From positions 37,342 through 101,341 of the forward strand of contig NZ_JACXYU010000019.1 of the NCBI RefSeq assembly GCF_014779715.1: DNA of 64,000 nucleotides, in the 5' to 3' direction. The notes under the pieces are model-generated. The model was not told the origin of the DNA and did not search any database. It saw only the letters and a list, made by a program, of their open reading frames with translations. Shown here piece by piece: positions 34,310-41,818 of the stretch. Every line of letters begins with the position of its first letter. Within the stretch, counting starts at the first letter, position 1. A program made the position numbers and the translations under genes. Origin of the DNA: Streptomyces chumphonensis. GTDB lineage: Bacteria > Actinomycetota > Actinomycetes > Streptomycetales > Streptomycetaceae.

Positions 34310-35197
34310 ATGACCGACTCCGTCACGACCGGGTGGAACGTCGCCCAGGTCGGCGGCCTGCTGCTGCCCGCCGCCGACGTGGACACGGCGGTCAGCGCGT
34401 TCCTGCGCACCTCACCGCCCACGCTCCGCTGGGACGTCGACTTCAGCTTCGACTGGACGCAGGCAGACGCCGACCGGCTCACCGAGGGCGAGCGCTCCGC
34501 CGTGCAGTTCATCACCATCATCGAGGACCACCTGCCCGGCTACTTCGCCCTCTACGAGCAGAACTTCCCCGTGGACGACAGCGTCGACCGTGCGACGTAC
34601 ATCCACAACCGCGAGCTGTACCACTTCACCGTCCGCTGGGCCCAGGAGGAGGACACCCACGCCCGCGCCCTGACCAGGTACCAGCTGGCGGCCGGGCTCG
34701 CCGAGCGGGACGCGCTGTGGGACTCGCTCGCCGAGGAGGGCCGCAAGCAGTTCGTGCTGCCCTACGACGAAGCGGTGCAGTTCTTCACCTACCCCCTGGT
34801 GCAGGAGAAGGCCACCCAGATCTACTACCAGCACCTGCGGCAGGCCGTGGGGGATCCGCTGCTCAAGGAGATCCTGGTCCGGCTCAGCAAGGACGAGGCC
34901 CGGCACTTCTCGTTCTTCGCCGACATGGTCCGGCTCTACCTGGAGCGCTACGGCGACGCCGTCGTGGACCCGATCCGCGAGGTGATCGCCCAGTTCAGGA
35001 TGCCCCTCGCGGACACCATCCGCGGGTACTGGCGGTGGGCGCTGAAGATCGCCGACACCGCCCGCTACGACCACACCGAGGCGTACGACCACCTGGTGAA
35101 GGTCGTCAACCGGGCGGTGGACGCCAGGTCGGACAAGGTGGACGAGCTCATCTCCTTCGTCACCGCCTGCCGCCAGATGCAGACCAACCCGTTCTGA
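34310..35197 (+). CDS. Acyl-ACP-desaturase-like diiron protein 2
   Basis: A 295-aa ferritin-like diiron protein, RBS AGGAGGG just before the ATG. The iron motifs are EDTH (Glu114-His117) and DEARH (Glu196-His199), plus Glu residues in IIEDHLPGY and QEKATQ. It is related to the protein at 31827 but clearly diverged, so the pair is not a recent duplication. It probably introduces a second unsaturation, or performs another O2-dependent C-H oxidation, on the ACP-bound chain. It is the last gene of the operon, with a strong terminator following. Together the two genes are a distinguishing trait of this cluster. Confidence 0.85.
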   Translation: MTDSVTTGWNVAQVGGLLLPAADVDTAVSAFLRTSPPTLRWDVDFSFDWTQADADRLTEGERSAVQFITIIEDHLPGYFALYEQNFPVDDSVDRATYIHNRELYHFTVRWAQEEDTHARALTRYQLAAGLAERDALWDSLAEEGRKQFVLPYDEAVQFFTYPLVQEKATQIYYQHLRQAVGDPLLKEILVRLSKDEARHFSFFADMVRLYLERYGDAVVDPIREVIAQFRMPLADTIRGYWRWALKIADTARYDHTEAYDHLVKVVNRAVDARSDKVDELISFVTACRQMQTNPF

Positions 35198-35212
35198 CAC
35201 CCACGGCACCCC

Positions 35213-35249
35213 GCGCGCCCCGGGCCAACCCCACCGGCCCGGGGCGCGC
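35213..35249. terminator. Strong terminator closing the lipid operon
   Basis: Perfect 14-bp arms GCGCGCCCCGGGCC (35213-35226) and GGCCCGGGGCGCGC (35236-35249) with a 9-nt loop. It lies between two convergent genes and ends the plus-strand operon and the minus-strand reductase gene alike. Confidence 0.85.
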
Positions 35250-35255
35250 CCCCGC

Positions 35256-36155
35256 TCAGGCACCCGCCAGGTGACGACCCAGCACCTCGGGGAGGCGCGC
35301 GAACCCGTCGGCTCCGTGGCCCAGGCCCACGGCCCGCCGCACCATCCCCTCGGCCGCCCGCATCACGCCCGCGTCGATGCCGTGCGCCTCGGAGGTGTGG
35401 ACGATGTGGGCCATGGACGACACCGCCGAGGTGAGCGGGTTGTCGTCGCCGCCGAAGCGGCCGTCCGCCACCTCCGCCGCGGTCTCCTCGAAGATCGGCG
35501 GCAGGATCGCCCCGATGCCCCGGGCGAACGGGGCGAGCTCCCGCGCGGAGACGCCCTCGGCCCGCGCCACGGCCAGCGCGTGCGCGTAGCCCGACATCGC
35601 GGTCCAGAAGATGTCCAGCAGCGCGATGTCGTAGGCCGCCGCGCGGCCGACGTCCTCCCCCAGGTGCGTGTGCGTACCGCCCAGCGCCGCCAGCACCGGA
35701 CGCGACCTCTTGTACAGCGCCTCGGGGCCGCTGTGCAGAAACACCCCGTCCGGCGTCCCCATGGTCGTCGTGGGCGTCATGATCGCGCCGTCCAGGTAGC
35801 CCACGCCGTGCTCGGCCGCCCAGCGCGCCGTGTCCCGCGCCCGCTCCGGGGTGTCGGCCGTCAGGTTCACGACCGTGCGGCCCTTCAGCGCCGAGGCGAC
35901 GGCCTCCCGGCGCAGCACGGCGTCCGACGCGTCGTAGTTCACCACGCACACGACCACCACCCCGCTCGCCGCGACCGCCTCCTCGGGCGAGCGGGCCCCG
36001 ACGGCGCCCCGGGCCACCAGCTCCCGGTCCCGGCCCGGCGTCCGGTTCCACACCGTCGTCGTCAGCCCGGCGTCCAGGAACGCCCCGGCCAGTGCCCGGC
36101 CCATCGGCCCCAATCCGAGCACGGTGACGGCAGACTGGTCCTGGTTCGAAGGCAT
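35256..36155 (-). CDS. NAD(P)-dependent imine-reductase-like oxidoreductase
   Basis: A 299-aa protein of the 6-phosphogluconate dehydrogenase/beta-hydroxyacid dehydrogenase superfamily. It has a Rossmann motif GLGPMGRA (about 14-21), VVVCVVNYDASD, NLTADTPERAR and DGAIMTPTTTMG. NLTADTPERAR and the missing catalytic Lys of true beta-hydroxyacid dehydrogenases point to the imine reductase (IRED) subgroup common in Streptomyces. These reduce cyclic imines or ketimines with NADPH. It is transcribed away from an HxlR regulator with a 33-bp shared gap, so HxlR regulation is very likely. It may be a resident detoxification pair rather than part of the lipopeptide pathway; its convergent position past the terminator favours the former. 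Confidence 0.85.
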   Translation of the reverse strand: MPSNQDQSAVTVLGLGPMGRALAGAFLDAGLTTTVWNRTPGRDRELVARGAVGARSPEEAVAASGVVVVCVVNYDASDAVLRREAVASALKGRTVVNLTADTPERARDTARWAAEHGVGYLDGAIMTPTTTMGTPDGVFLHSGPEALYKRSRPVLAALGGTHTHLGEDVGRAAAYDIALLDIFWTAMSGYAHALAVARAEGVSARELAPFARGIGAILPPIFEETAAEVADGRFGGDDNPLTSAVSSMAHIVHTSEAHGIDAGVMRAAEGMVRRAVGLGHGADGFARLPEVLGRHLAGA

Positions 36156-36188
36156 AGCTCAACTCCACATCGTGAAAAGGGAAACGAC

Positions 36189-36539
36189 ATGACCCGCAGC
36201 CGCGCCGAAGACCCGAACGTCTGCGGAGTGACCGCCGCTGTCGCCGTCATCGACGGCAAGTGGAAGACGTCCCTGCTCTGGCTGCTGGAGTCCGGCCCGC
36301 ACCGCCCCGGCGAACTCCGCCGACGGCTTCCGGGCCTCAGTGAGAAGGTGCTGACCCACGCACTGCGCGAGATGGAGTCCGACGGTCTGGTGCACCGCGA
36401 GGTGCACGACGTGCTCCCGCTGAAGACCGTCTACTCCCTGACCCCGTTCGGACGCGACCTCTCCGAGGCCCTCGCCCCGCTCTCGCACTGGGGCCACCGG
36501 CGGCTGGAACGACTCGCCCGTTCCCGCCCCGCGTCCTGA
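36189..36539 (+). CDS. HxlR-family winged-helix regulator
   Basis: A 116-aa HxlR/DUF24 protein: CGVTAAVAVIDGKWKTSLLW (conserved N-terminal Cys, IDGKWK), HRPGELRRRLPGLSEKVLTH, then the wing EVHDVLPLKTVYSLTPFG. HxlR proteins are small redox or aldehyde-responsive regulators controlling an adjacent oxidoreductase. The Cys at residue 12 could sense electrophiles. It is divergent from the imine-reductase-like gene across 33 bp, which leaves room only for a shared operator. Autoregulation and control of the reductase are the obvious inference. Confidence 0.9.
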   Translation: MTRSRAEDPNVCGVTAAVAVIDGKWKTSLLWLLESGPHRPGELRRRLPGLSEKVLTHALREMESDGLVHREVHDVLPLKTVYSLTPFGRDLSEALAPLSHWGHRRLERLARSRPAS

Positions 36540-36866
36540 CGCCGCGTCACCCTCCTCACCCTTCGCGCCCGGCGCCACCACCAGGTTCGGCCGGCTTCGA
36601 CGGCGCCGACAAGTACCCACAAAAAGGTGGCCACTCCCTCCGGCACCGCGTGACACCGGATGGCGCCGCATGGCACAGAGCGGCGCCACATGGCGCCATC
36701 ACGCGCCACACCAACCTCGGCACCATCCCCATCACGGAGGAATTCCACCCACCCTCTCCCCCGAAAGGGGCGCCTGAGCTGCGGAGAATCCTCCGGCACC
36801 GACCATCACCGGCCACTGACGCCATCGTCGCTTGGCATGGCGCCACACATGTGCCATCATGGCGTC
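36540..36866 (+). promoter_or_regulatory. Leaderless-type promoter with TGGCGCCA-like operator repeats
   Basis: A 327-bp gap. At its end are TTGGCA (36832-36837), a 17-bp spacer and CATCAT (36855-36860), which places transcription start about 7 nt on, at the ATG at 36867. There is no Shine-Dalgarno, so the mRNA is probably leaderless. The near-palindrome ATGGCGC/GTGCCAT (36837-36857) sits between the two elements. More copies of ATGGCGCC and GGCGCCA lie at 36660-36712 in the same gap, including the tandem GGCGCCACATGGCGCC at 36682. These look like operators for the ribbon-helix-helix protein that follows. Confidence 0.55.
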
Positions 36867-37394
36867 ATGGACCTCACGCCCTACGTCGACCGCCTGCGCC
36901 AGGAGCTCGCCGTCGCCGCCGAAGCCGGTGGTGACGAGGCCCGGGCCCTGGCCGAGCGCCTCACCGCCTCCCTGGACTCGGCCACCCGCCTCACCCTCCT
37001 CACCGCCCTCTCGGCGGCGATGAGCGAGGTCACGCGCGAACTGGCCCCGGGGTCGGTCGACGTCCGGCTGCGCGGCGCCGACCCGGAGTTCGTCGTGACG
37101 CCGCCGGCCGCCCCGGCGTCCGAGACCGCACCACCGGCCGAGGCGCCCGCCCCGCCTCCCCTCCCGGAGGGGGACGACGGCGCCTCCGCGCGCATCAACT
37201 TCCGCCTGCCCGCCCATCTCAAGACCCGCCTGGAGGAGGCCGCCACCCGCGAGGGCCTGTCCGTCAACGCCTGGCTGGTCCGCGCCACCTCGGCCGCGCT
37301 CGGACCGGCGGCGGCTCCCCGGGCGGACGCCCCCCGGCCCTCCGCGGCGAGCCGGGTCCTGGGCGACCGGGGCTTCACCGGCTGGGTCCGCTGA
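36867..37394 (+). CDS. Ribbon-helix-helix protein (HicB/Arc-like antitoxin-type)
   Basis: A 175-aa protein. The start is chosen at ATG 36867 because the promoter elements and lack of ribosome site suggest leaderless translation there. N-terminal helices (residues 1-60), an acidic Ala/Pro-rich linker, and a ribbon-helix-helix DNA-binding domain near residues 110-150: ARINFRLPAHLKTRLEEAA followed by REGLSVNAWLVRATSAAL. This is annotated in related genomes as HicB-family antitoxin, but no HicA toxin is next to it. It is followed by a DUF4097 gene and a DrrAB-like exporter, a recurrent Streptomyces neighbourhood, so it more likely regulates that transporter operon and itself. Confidence 0.82.
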   Translation: MDLTPYVDRLRQELAVAAEAGGDEARALAERLTASLDSATRLTLLTALSAAMSEVTRELAPGSVDVRLRGADPEFVVTPPAAPASETAPPAEAPAPPPLPEGDDGASARINFRLPAHLKTRLEEAATREGLSVNAWLVRATSAALGPAAAPRADAPRPSAASRVLGDRGFTGWVR

Positions 37395-37455
37395 GGCCGC
37401 AGCCGCACCCACCACCCACGTCATCCACCCATCCGGAGAGGACGGGAGATCCGTC

Positions 37456-38292
37456 ATGCCTTCCTACGACACCCCCAAGCCGATCGCCGCCGTCATCGAG
37501 TTCTCGATCGGTACCGCCCGGATCGCCGCCTCCGACCGTGCCGACACCGTGGTCGACGTCCACCCCGCCGACCCCGCGTCCGACGCCGACGTCAAGGCCG
37601 CCGCCCAGACCAAGGTGACGTGCGGGGGCGGCGTCCTCACGGTGAAGGGCCCCCGCAGGAACGGGCCGTTCGGCCGGGTGGGGGGCGTGGACGTCACCGT
37701 GTCCCTCCCCTCGGGCTCCTCCCTGGAGGCCACCGCGCAGCTCGGCGACCTGCACTGCACCGGGCGTCTCGGCGAGACCCGGCTGAGGACGTCGGTCGGC
37801 GACCTGAACGTCGAGCAGACCACCGCGGCCCGGCTGCGTGGCGAGCTGGGCATGATCCGCCTCGACCACGCCACCGCCGACTCCGAGATCGTCGGCGCCG
37901 GACGCATCACCGTCGGCACCGTGGACGGCGACCTGAAGGTGAAGAACGGCAACGGCGACACCGAGGTGGCCGAGGTTCTGGGCACGTTGGAGGCCAGCGC
38001 CGCCAACGGCTCCCTCCACGTGGGCATCGCCCGGGGCGACGTGGAGGCCAAGTCGGCCTTCGGCGGCATCCGCCTGGACCGGGTCGCCCGGGGCACGGTG
38101 ACCCTGCGCGGCTCCGCGGGCGACCTGGAGGTGGGCATCCCCGACACCACCGCGGCCTGGCTCGACGTCCACACCAAGATGGGCGTCCTGCGCAACACCC
38201 TCGGCTCCGCCGAGGGCCCCGGCGACGCCGCCGACACCGTGGAGATCAGCGCCCGCACCTCGCTCGGGGACATCCACATCCGCCGCGCCTGA
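37456..38292 (+). CDS. DUF4097 beta-strand repeat protein
   Basis: A 278-aa protein made of short repeating beta-strand units: SVGDLNVEQT, GTVDGDLKVKNGNGD and RTSLGDIHIRRA near the C-terminus, typical of the DUF4097 (adhesin-like) fold, a right-handed solenoid. No signal peptide or membrane helix is visible, so it is likely cytoplasmic. The family has no agreed function; it is often found next to regulators and ABC exporters. Here it sits between a ribbon-helix-helix regulator and a DrrAB-like exporter, 60 and 65 bp from each, and is probably in one operon with them. Confidence 0.88.
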   Translation: MPSYDTPKPIAAVIEFSIGTARIAASDRADTVVDVHPADPASDADVKAAAQTKVTCGGGVLTVKGPRRNGPFGRVGGVDVTVSLPSGSSLEATAQLGDLHCTGRLGETRLRTSVGDLNVEQTTAARLRGELGMIRLDHATADSEIVGAGRITVGTVDGDLKVKNGNGDTEVAEVLGTLEASAANGSLHVGIARGDVEAKSAFGGIRLDRVARGTVTLRGSAGDLEVGIPDTTAAWLDVHTKMGVLRNTLGSAEGPGDAADTVEISARTSLGDIHIRRA

Positions 38293-38357
38293 CCGGCCCG
38301 CTCGGCCCCCACCCGTCGCACCCCACCCCCTTCCCCTCCGCCAAGGAGCTATCTGTC

Positions 38358-39320
38358 ATGCCCATGACATCAACGCGGCCTCCCGCGACCGTCACGGTCA
38401 GGGGCCTCACCAAGTCCTACGCCGACCGGCAGGTCCTGCGCGGCATCGACCTCGACATCCCGGCCGGCTCCGTCCTCGCCCTTCTCGGCCCCAACGGCGC
38501 GGGCAAGACCACCACCGTCCAGATCCTGTCGAGCCTCGTCGCCGCCGACTCCGGCACCGCCCGGCTGGCGGGCCACGACCTGACCCGCGAACCCGACGCC
38601 GTGCGCGGACTCATCGGCGTCACCGGCCAGTTCGCCGCCGTCGACAACCTGCTGAGCGCCGAGGAGAACCTCATGCTCATGGCGGACCTGCACCATCTGC
38701 CCCGCCACGAGGGCCGCCGCCGTACCGCCGGGCTACTGGACCGCTTCGACCTCGCGGAGGCCGCCCGCAGGCCCGCCGCCACGTACTCCGGAGGCATGCG
38801 CCGGAAACTCGACCTCGCCATGACCCTCGTGGGCGACCCGCGCGTCATCTTCCTCGACGAGCCCACGACCGGCCTCGACCCGCGCTCCCGCCGCACCATG
38901 TGGGAGATCATCCGCTCCCTCGTCGCCGACGACGGCGTGACGGTCCTCCTCACCACGCAGTACCTGGAGGAGGCCGACCGGCTCGCCGACCGCGTCGCGG
39001 TGCTCGACGGCGGCCGGATCGTCGCCGAAGGGACGGCCGAGGAGCTCAAGCGCCTCGTCCCCGGCGGGCACATCGCGCTGAGGTTCACCGACGCCGCCGC
39101 CCTCGACCTGGCCGCCGCGTGCTTCCCGGACCCCCGGCGCGACGACGGGGAACTGACGCTCCAGATCCCCTCCGACGGCACCGTCCCCACCCTCCGCGCC
39201 GTCCTGGACCTCCTCGACGGCGCCGGAGTCACCCCGGCCGCGCTCTCCCAGCACAGCCCGGACCTCGACGACGTCTTCCTCACCCTCACCGGCCACCGGC
39301 GACAGGAGACCCACCGATGA
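38358..39320 (+). CDS. DrrA-like ABC transporter ATP-binding protein
   Basis: A 320-aa ATPase of the DrrA/CcmA drug-export family. It has Walker A GPNGAGKTTT (residues 44-53), the signature YSGGMRRKLDLA, Walker B VIFLDEPTTGLDPRSR, and a DrrA-type C-terminal extension after residue 220 that ends in LDDVFLTLTGH. It powers export through the permease encoded next, which it overlaps by 4 bp. RBS AAGGAG lies 7 nt before the ATG. DrrAB pairs give resistance to hydrophobic drugs. The operon may protect against an outside compound or against this cluster's lipopeptide; the unrelated regulator makes the former as likely. Confidence 0.95.
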   Translation: MPMTSTRPPATVTVRGLTKSYADRQVLRGIDLDIPAGSVLALLGPNGAGKTTTVQILSSLVAADSGTARLAGHDLTREPDAVRGLIGVTGQFAAVDNLLSAEENLMLMADLHHLPRHEGRRRTAGLLDRFDLAEAARRPAATYSGGMRRKLDLAMTLVGDPRVIFLDEPTTGLDPRSRRTMWEIIRSLVADDGVTVLLTTQYLEEADRLADRVAVLDGGRIVAEGTAEELKRLVPGGHIALRFTDAAALDLAAACFPDPRRDDGELTLQIPSDGTVPTLRAVLDLLDGAGVTPAALSQHSPDLDDVFLTLTGHRRQETHR

Positions 39321-40123
39321 GCAGCGTCGGCCACGCGGCCCGTGACTCCGTCACCCTGTTCCGCCGCAACCTCAAGCGCGCGATCCGCTACCCGTCGGTC
39401 GTCATCACGATCGTCCTGATGCCGGTGCTCTTCCTGCTCCTGTTCACCTACGCCTTCGGCGGCGCGCTCGGTGCGGGCATCGGGGCGCCGGGGAGCGGCT
39501 CCGGGTCCCCCGGGGACGGCACCTACATCGACTACGTGGCGCCGGGCATCATCCTGATGACCGTCGCCACCGGCTGCGTCGGGTCCGCGCTCAGCGTCTG
39601 CATGGACGTGACGGAGGGCATCGTCAACCGCTTCCGCACCCTGCCGATCTCCCGCGCGTCCTTCCTCACCGGCCACGTCCTGGGCAACCTCGTCCAGACG
39701 ATCCTCGGGACCGCCGCCGTCACCGCCGTCGCCCTCGCGGTCGGCTTCCGCCCGAACGCCACCCCCGTGGAGTGGCTCGCCGCCCTCGGCCTGCTGTCCT
39801 TCCTCGCCCTCGCCCTCGCATGGCTCTCGGCCGGGATGGGCCTGGCGGCCAAGACGGTCGAGTCCGCCAGCAACCTCCCGATGCCCATCACCTTCCTCCC
39901 CTTCCTGGGCAGCGCCGTCGTCCCCACCGAGTCCATGCCCTCCTGGCTGCGCCGGTTCGCCGAACACCAGCCGTTCACCCCCCTCAACGAGACCCTCCGG
40001 GGCCTGCTCACGGGCACCGGGATCGGCCACGACGGCTGGGTCTCCCTGGCCTGGTGCACGGGCATCGGCCTGACCGGATACCTCTGGGCCAGGGCCCGCT
40101 TCCGCCGGAGCACCCACCCCTGA
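39317..40123 (+). CDS. DrrB-like ABC-2 type permease
   Basis: A 268-aa ABC-2 membrane protein with six hydrophobic segments: a first at about residues 28-50 (VVITIVLMPVLFLLLFTYAF), an extracellular Gly/Ser loop, then five more. The NRFRTLPISRASFLTGHVLG stretch (about 112-131) is the conserved cytoplasmic coupling region of DrrB-like permeases. Its ATG overlaps the ATPase stop. It forms the exporter channel with the preceding ATPase. A terminator hairpin follows immediately. Confidence 0.94.
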   Translation: MSSVGHAARDSVTLFRRNLKRAIRYPSVVITIVLMPVLFLLLFTYAFGGALGAGIGAPGSGSGSPGDGTYIDYVAPGIILMTVATGCVGSALSVCMDVTEGIVNRFRTLPISRASFLTGHVLGNLVQTILGTAAVTAVALAVGFRPNATPVEWLAALGLLSFLALALAWLSAGMGLAAKTVESASNLPMPITFLPFLGSAVVPTESMPSWLRRFAEHQPFTPLNETLRGLLTGTGIGHDGWVSLAWCTGIGLTGYLWARARFRRSTHP

Positions 40124-40133
40124 CGCCCCCGCC

Positions 40134-40184
40134 TCCCTGCCCACAGCCACGACGGCCCGACGGGTCGGGGCCGCCGGGCAGGGA
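40134..40184 (+). terminator. Terminator-like hairpin after the DrrAB operon
   Basis: Arms TCCCTGCCC (40134-40142) and GGGCAGGGA (40176-40184) enclose a second GC hairpin. It follows the permease stop by about 10 nt, and lies just beyond where the Abi-like remnant on the other strand loses homology. Confidence 0.6.
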
Positions 40185-40199
40185 CGCCATCGATCCGAC

Positions 40200-40453
40200 T
40201 CGGTGCCGCGCCCCCGGCGCTGCCGGCGGTCGACCAGTCGCGCGTCACGTGCGTTGCGCAGCATGATCTCCAGGTGACCCGACGATGCGAAGAACGCGGC
40301 GGCGAGATGGCCGTTCCACCGGTACAAGGCCGGCGCGGTGGCTGTGTCGCCGGCACACGCAGCCGGGTAGGGAGCCGGCCGGTCGGGGCTGATCAGCTCC
40401 GTGACGGCTTTGTCGCGGGGCGGATCGACGTCGGTGTGCTGCTTGCTGGGCAT
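40200..40453 (-). pseudogene. Truncated Abi-like (abortive infection family) gene
   Basis: Reading minus from ATG 40453, the first 80 or so residues match the start of Streptomyces Abi-family proteins: KAVTELISPDRPAPYPAACA, then ALYRWNGHLAAAFFASSGHL and MLRNARDARLVDRRQRRGRG. The expected continuation (a further 130 or so residues, usually starting WLDDP) is missing; the frame runs on into unrelated sequence next to the DrrAB terminator. It looks like the 5' remnant of a gene cut by a deletion at about 40200. Family recognition is from memory of the conserved N-terminus, so moderately sure. Confidence 0.6.
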
Positions 40454-40477
40454 GACGGGGCAACCGTAGGTAGACTC

Positions 40478-40582
40478 AGCACCGAAGACCCTGGAATCGT
40501 CCCTGGTAGCCCCGAAAGTGGGCAGGCCACACCCCAGGGTTCGGAACTGGTCAAGGGCCGCCCGTGCTATCGGGCGGCCCTT
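40478..40582 (+). ncRNA. Candidate small RNA upstream of the XRE gene
   Basis: TTGCTG (40443-40448), an 18-bp spacer and TAGGTA (40467-40472) resemble a promoter; about 80-110 nt later comes a near-perfect intrinsic terminator (40553-40582). No ORF with a ribosome site fits between. A short structured transcript of roughly 100 nt is plausible. I cannot match it to a known RNA family by eye. Confidence 0.3.
40553..40582 (+). terminator. Intrinsic terminator
   Basis: AAGGGCCGCCCG (40553-40564) and CGGGCGGCCCTT (40571-40582) are perfect 12-bp arms with a 6-nt loop, followed by TGCGCTTT. There is no plus-strand protein gene directly before it, only the candidate small RNA. The rest of 40124-40720 holds the Abi remnant and the XRE promoter region. 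Confidence 0.75.
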
Positions 40583-40670
40583 GCGCTTTCCAGGTGCCCA
40601 CCCCAGCCGTCCATCGGACGGCTGACCGGGAGGACGCGTGGGCGCTCCTCCCTCCGCAGCCACGACACGG

Positions 40671-40691
40671 TTGCAAGCGGCTTGCTTGCAA
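40671..40691 (+). promoter_or_regulatory. Palindromic operator before the XRE gene
   Basis: TTGCAAGC (40671-40678) and GCTTGCAA (40684-40691) are perfect 8-bp arms with a 5-bp centre, 30 bp before the ATG. TTGTTA (40692-40697) next to it could be the -10 element. A helix-turn-helix repressor binding here would block its own promoter. Confidence 0.65.
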
Positions 40692-40720
40692 TTGTTAGCA
40701 GAGTGCGGCACGGTGGAGGC

Positions 40721-41098
40721 ATGGGTTCGCTCCATCCGGGTGGTATCGGTGAGTTCCTGCGCGAACAGCGCCGCAACGCGCAGTTGTCGCTGCGGCAGCT
40801 CGCCGACGCCGCAGGGGTGTCGAACCCGTACCTGAGCCAGATCGAACGGGGGCTGCGCAAGCCCTCGGCGGAGATCCTCCAGCAGCTCGCCAAGGCGCTG
40901 CGGATCTCGGCGGAGACGCTGTACGTGCGCGCGGGGATGCTCGAGGAGCGCGAGGGCACGGACATCGACGTGGCCGCGGCGATCCTCGCCGATCCGTCGA
41001 TCACGGAGCAGCAGAAGCAGGCGCTGCTCCAGATCTACGCCTCCTTCCGCGCGCAGAACGGCGGCGAGGGCCCCGACGGCGCTGGCTCACGTCCATGA
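40721..41098 (+). CDS. XRE-family helix-turn-helix regulator
   Basis: A 125-aa regulator. A Cro/C1-type helix-turn-helix occupies residues 8-65 (IGEFLREQRRNAQLSLRQLA, then SNPYLSQIERGLRKPSAEIL), followed by a short helical tail with LADPSITEQQKQALLQIYAS. The RBS is GGTGGAGG, 5 nt before the ATG. The gene is strongly conserved in streptomycetes and sits next to an HBHA-like gene. A perfect palindrome just upstream implies autoregulation. From here on the window looks like core chromosome. Confidence 0.92.
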   Translation: MGSLHPGGIGEFLREQRRNAQLSLRQLADAAGVSNPYLSQIERGLRKPSAEILQQLAKALRISAETLYVRAGMLEEREGTDIDVAAAILADPSITEQQKQALLQIYASFRAQNGGEGPDGAGSRP

Positions 41099-41129
41099 CC
41101 ACGGCAGCACGACGCCCGGAGGCACGCAC

Positions 41130-41717
41130 ATGCCGAACAACACCGACTTCCGCAGGACGCTGAGCGACCCGACGCCGCTGTACTTCGCGGCCGGGGTGAT
41201 CGAGAAGGTCCGCGCCGAGGCGCCGGAGCGGATCGCGAAGCTGCGGGAGACCGACACCAAGGCCGTGCAGGCGCGGTTCCAGGAGGCGCTGGCCACGCTG
41301 GACGCCGACGTGAGGAAGTGGCGCGAGCAGGCCCAGCACCTGGCGCTGCAGGGCGTGGGGTACGCGGCCGAGGCCGCGGTGAAGGCCAAGGAGAACTACG
41401 ACGCCCTGGCCGAGCAGGGCAAGGTGGCCGTGGAGGGCTGGCGCGGCCGGAAGGAGGGCGACGAGGGCGACGTCGGCGCCGGGTACGAGACGACGATCGA
41501 GCGCGAGCCGGTCACCGTCACGGAGCCGCGGGACGGGACGACGAAGTTCTCCGAGCAGGCCGAGCCCAAGGAGCCCAAGGGGCACCAGGAAGCCAAGGAG
41601 CCCGAGGGGTCGGCCGAGGCGCAGGCCAAGAAGGCGGCTCCGCGCAGGACCACCGCGAAGAGCACGCCGCGCAAGGCCACGGCCGCCCGCAAGACGCCCC
41701 CGGCCTCGGACTCCTGA
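41130..41717 (+). CDS. HBHA-like helical, Lys/Ala-rich protein
   Basis: A 195-aa protein with an N-terminal coiled-coil-like helix region (residues 1-105), an acidic spacer, and a Lys/Ala/Arg-rich tail (AKKAAPRRTTAKSTPRKATA). The layout resembles mycobacterial heparin-binding haemagglutinin, whose Lys-rich tail binds heparin or nucleic acid. No signal peptide or membrane helix is present. In Streptomyces the role is unknown; DNA or envelope association is possible. It starts 31 nt after the XRE gene and is likely co-transcribed with it. Confidence 0.75.
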   Translation: MPNNTDFRRTLSDPTPLYFAAGVIEKVRAEAPERIAKLRETDTKAVQARFQEALATLDADVRKWREQAQHLALQGVGYAAEAAVKAKENYDALAEQGKVAVEGWRGRKEGDEGDVGAGYETTIEREPVTVTEPRDGTTKFSEQAEPKEPKGHQEAKEPEGSAEAQAKKAAPRRTTAKSTPRKATAARKTPPASDS

Positions 41718-41818
41718 GCCGCCTCGCGTACGGGCCGGCCGGGGCGGGCGCTCGCCGCCTACAGCCCCGGCCGCCGTGCGGGTAGCGTGGGACGTACGGA
41801 CCGGTTCCCATCAGGAGG

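Noticed and set aside
36867..37394. HicAB toxin-antitoxin system
   Set aside because: Only the ribbon-helix-helix half is present; no HicA-type toxin ORF is found on either side.
40520..40555. Possible tRNA or tmRNA fragment (GGTTCGGAAC resembles a T-loop)
   Set aside because: No acceptor stem or anticodon arm could be paired around it, so no tRNA is called.
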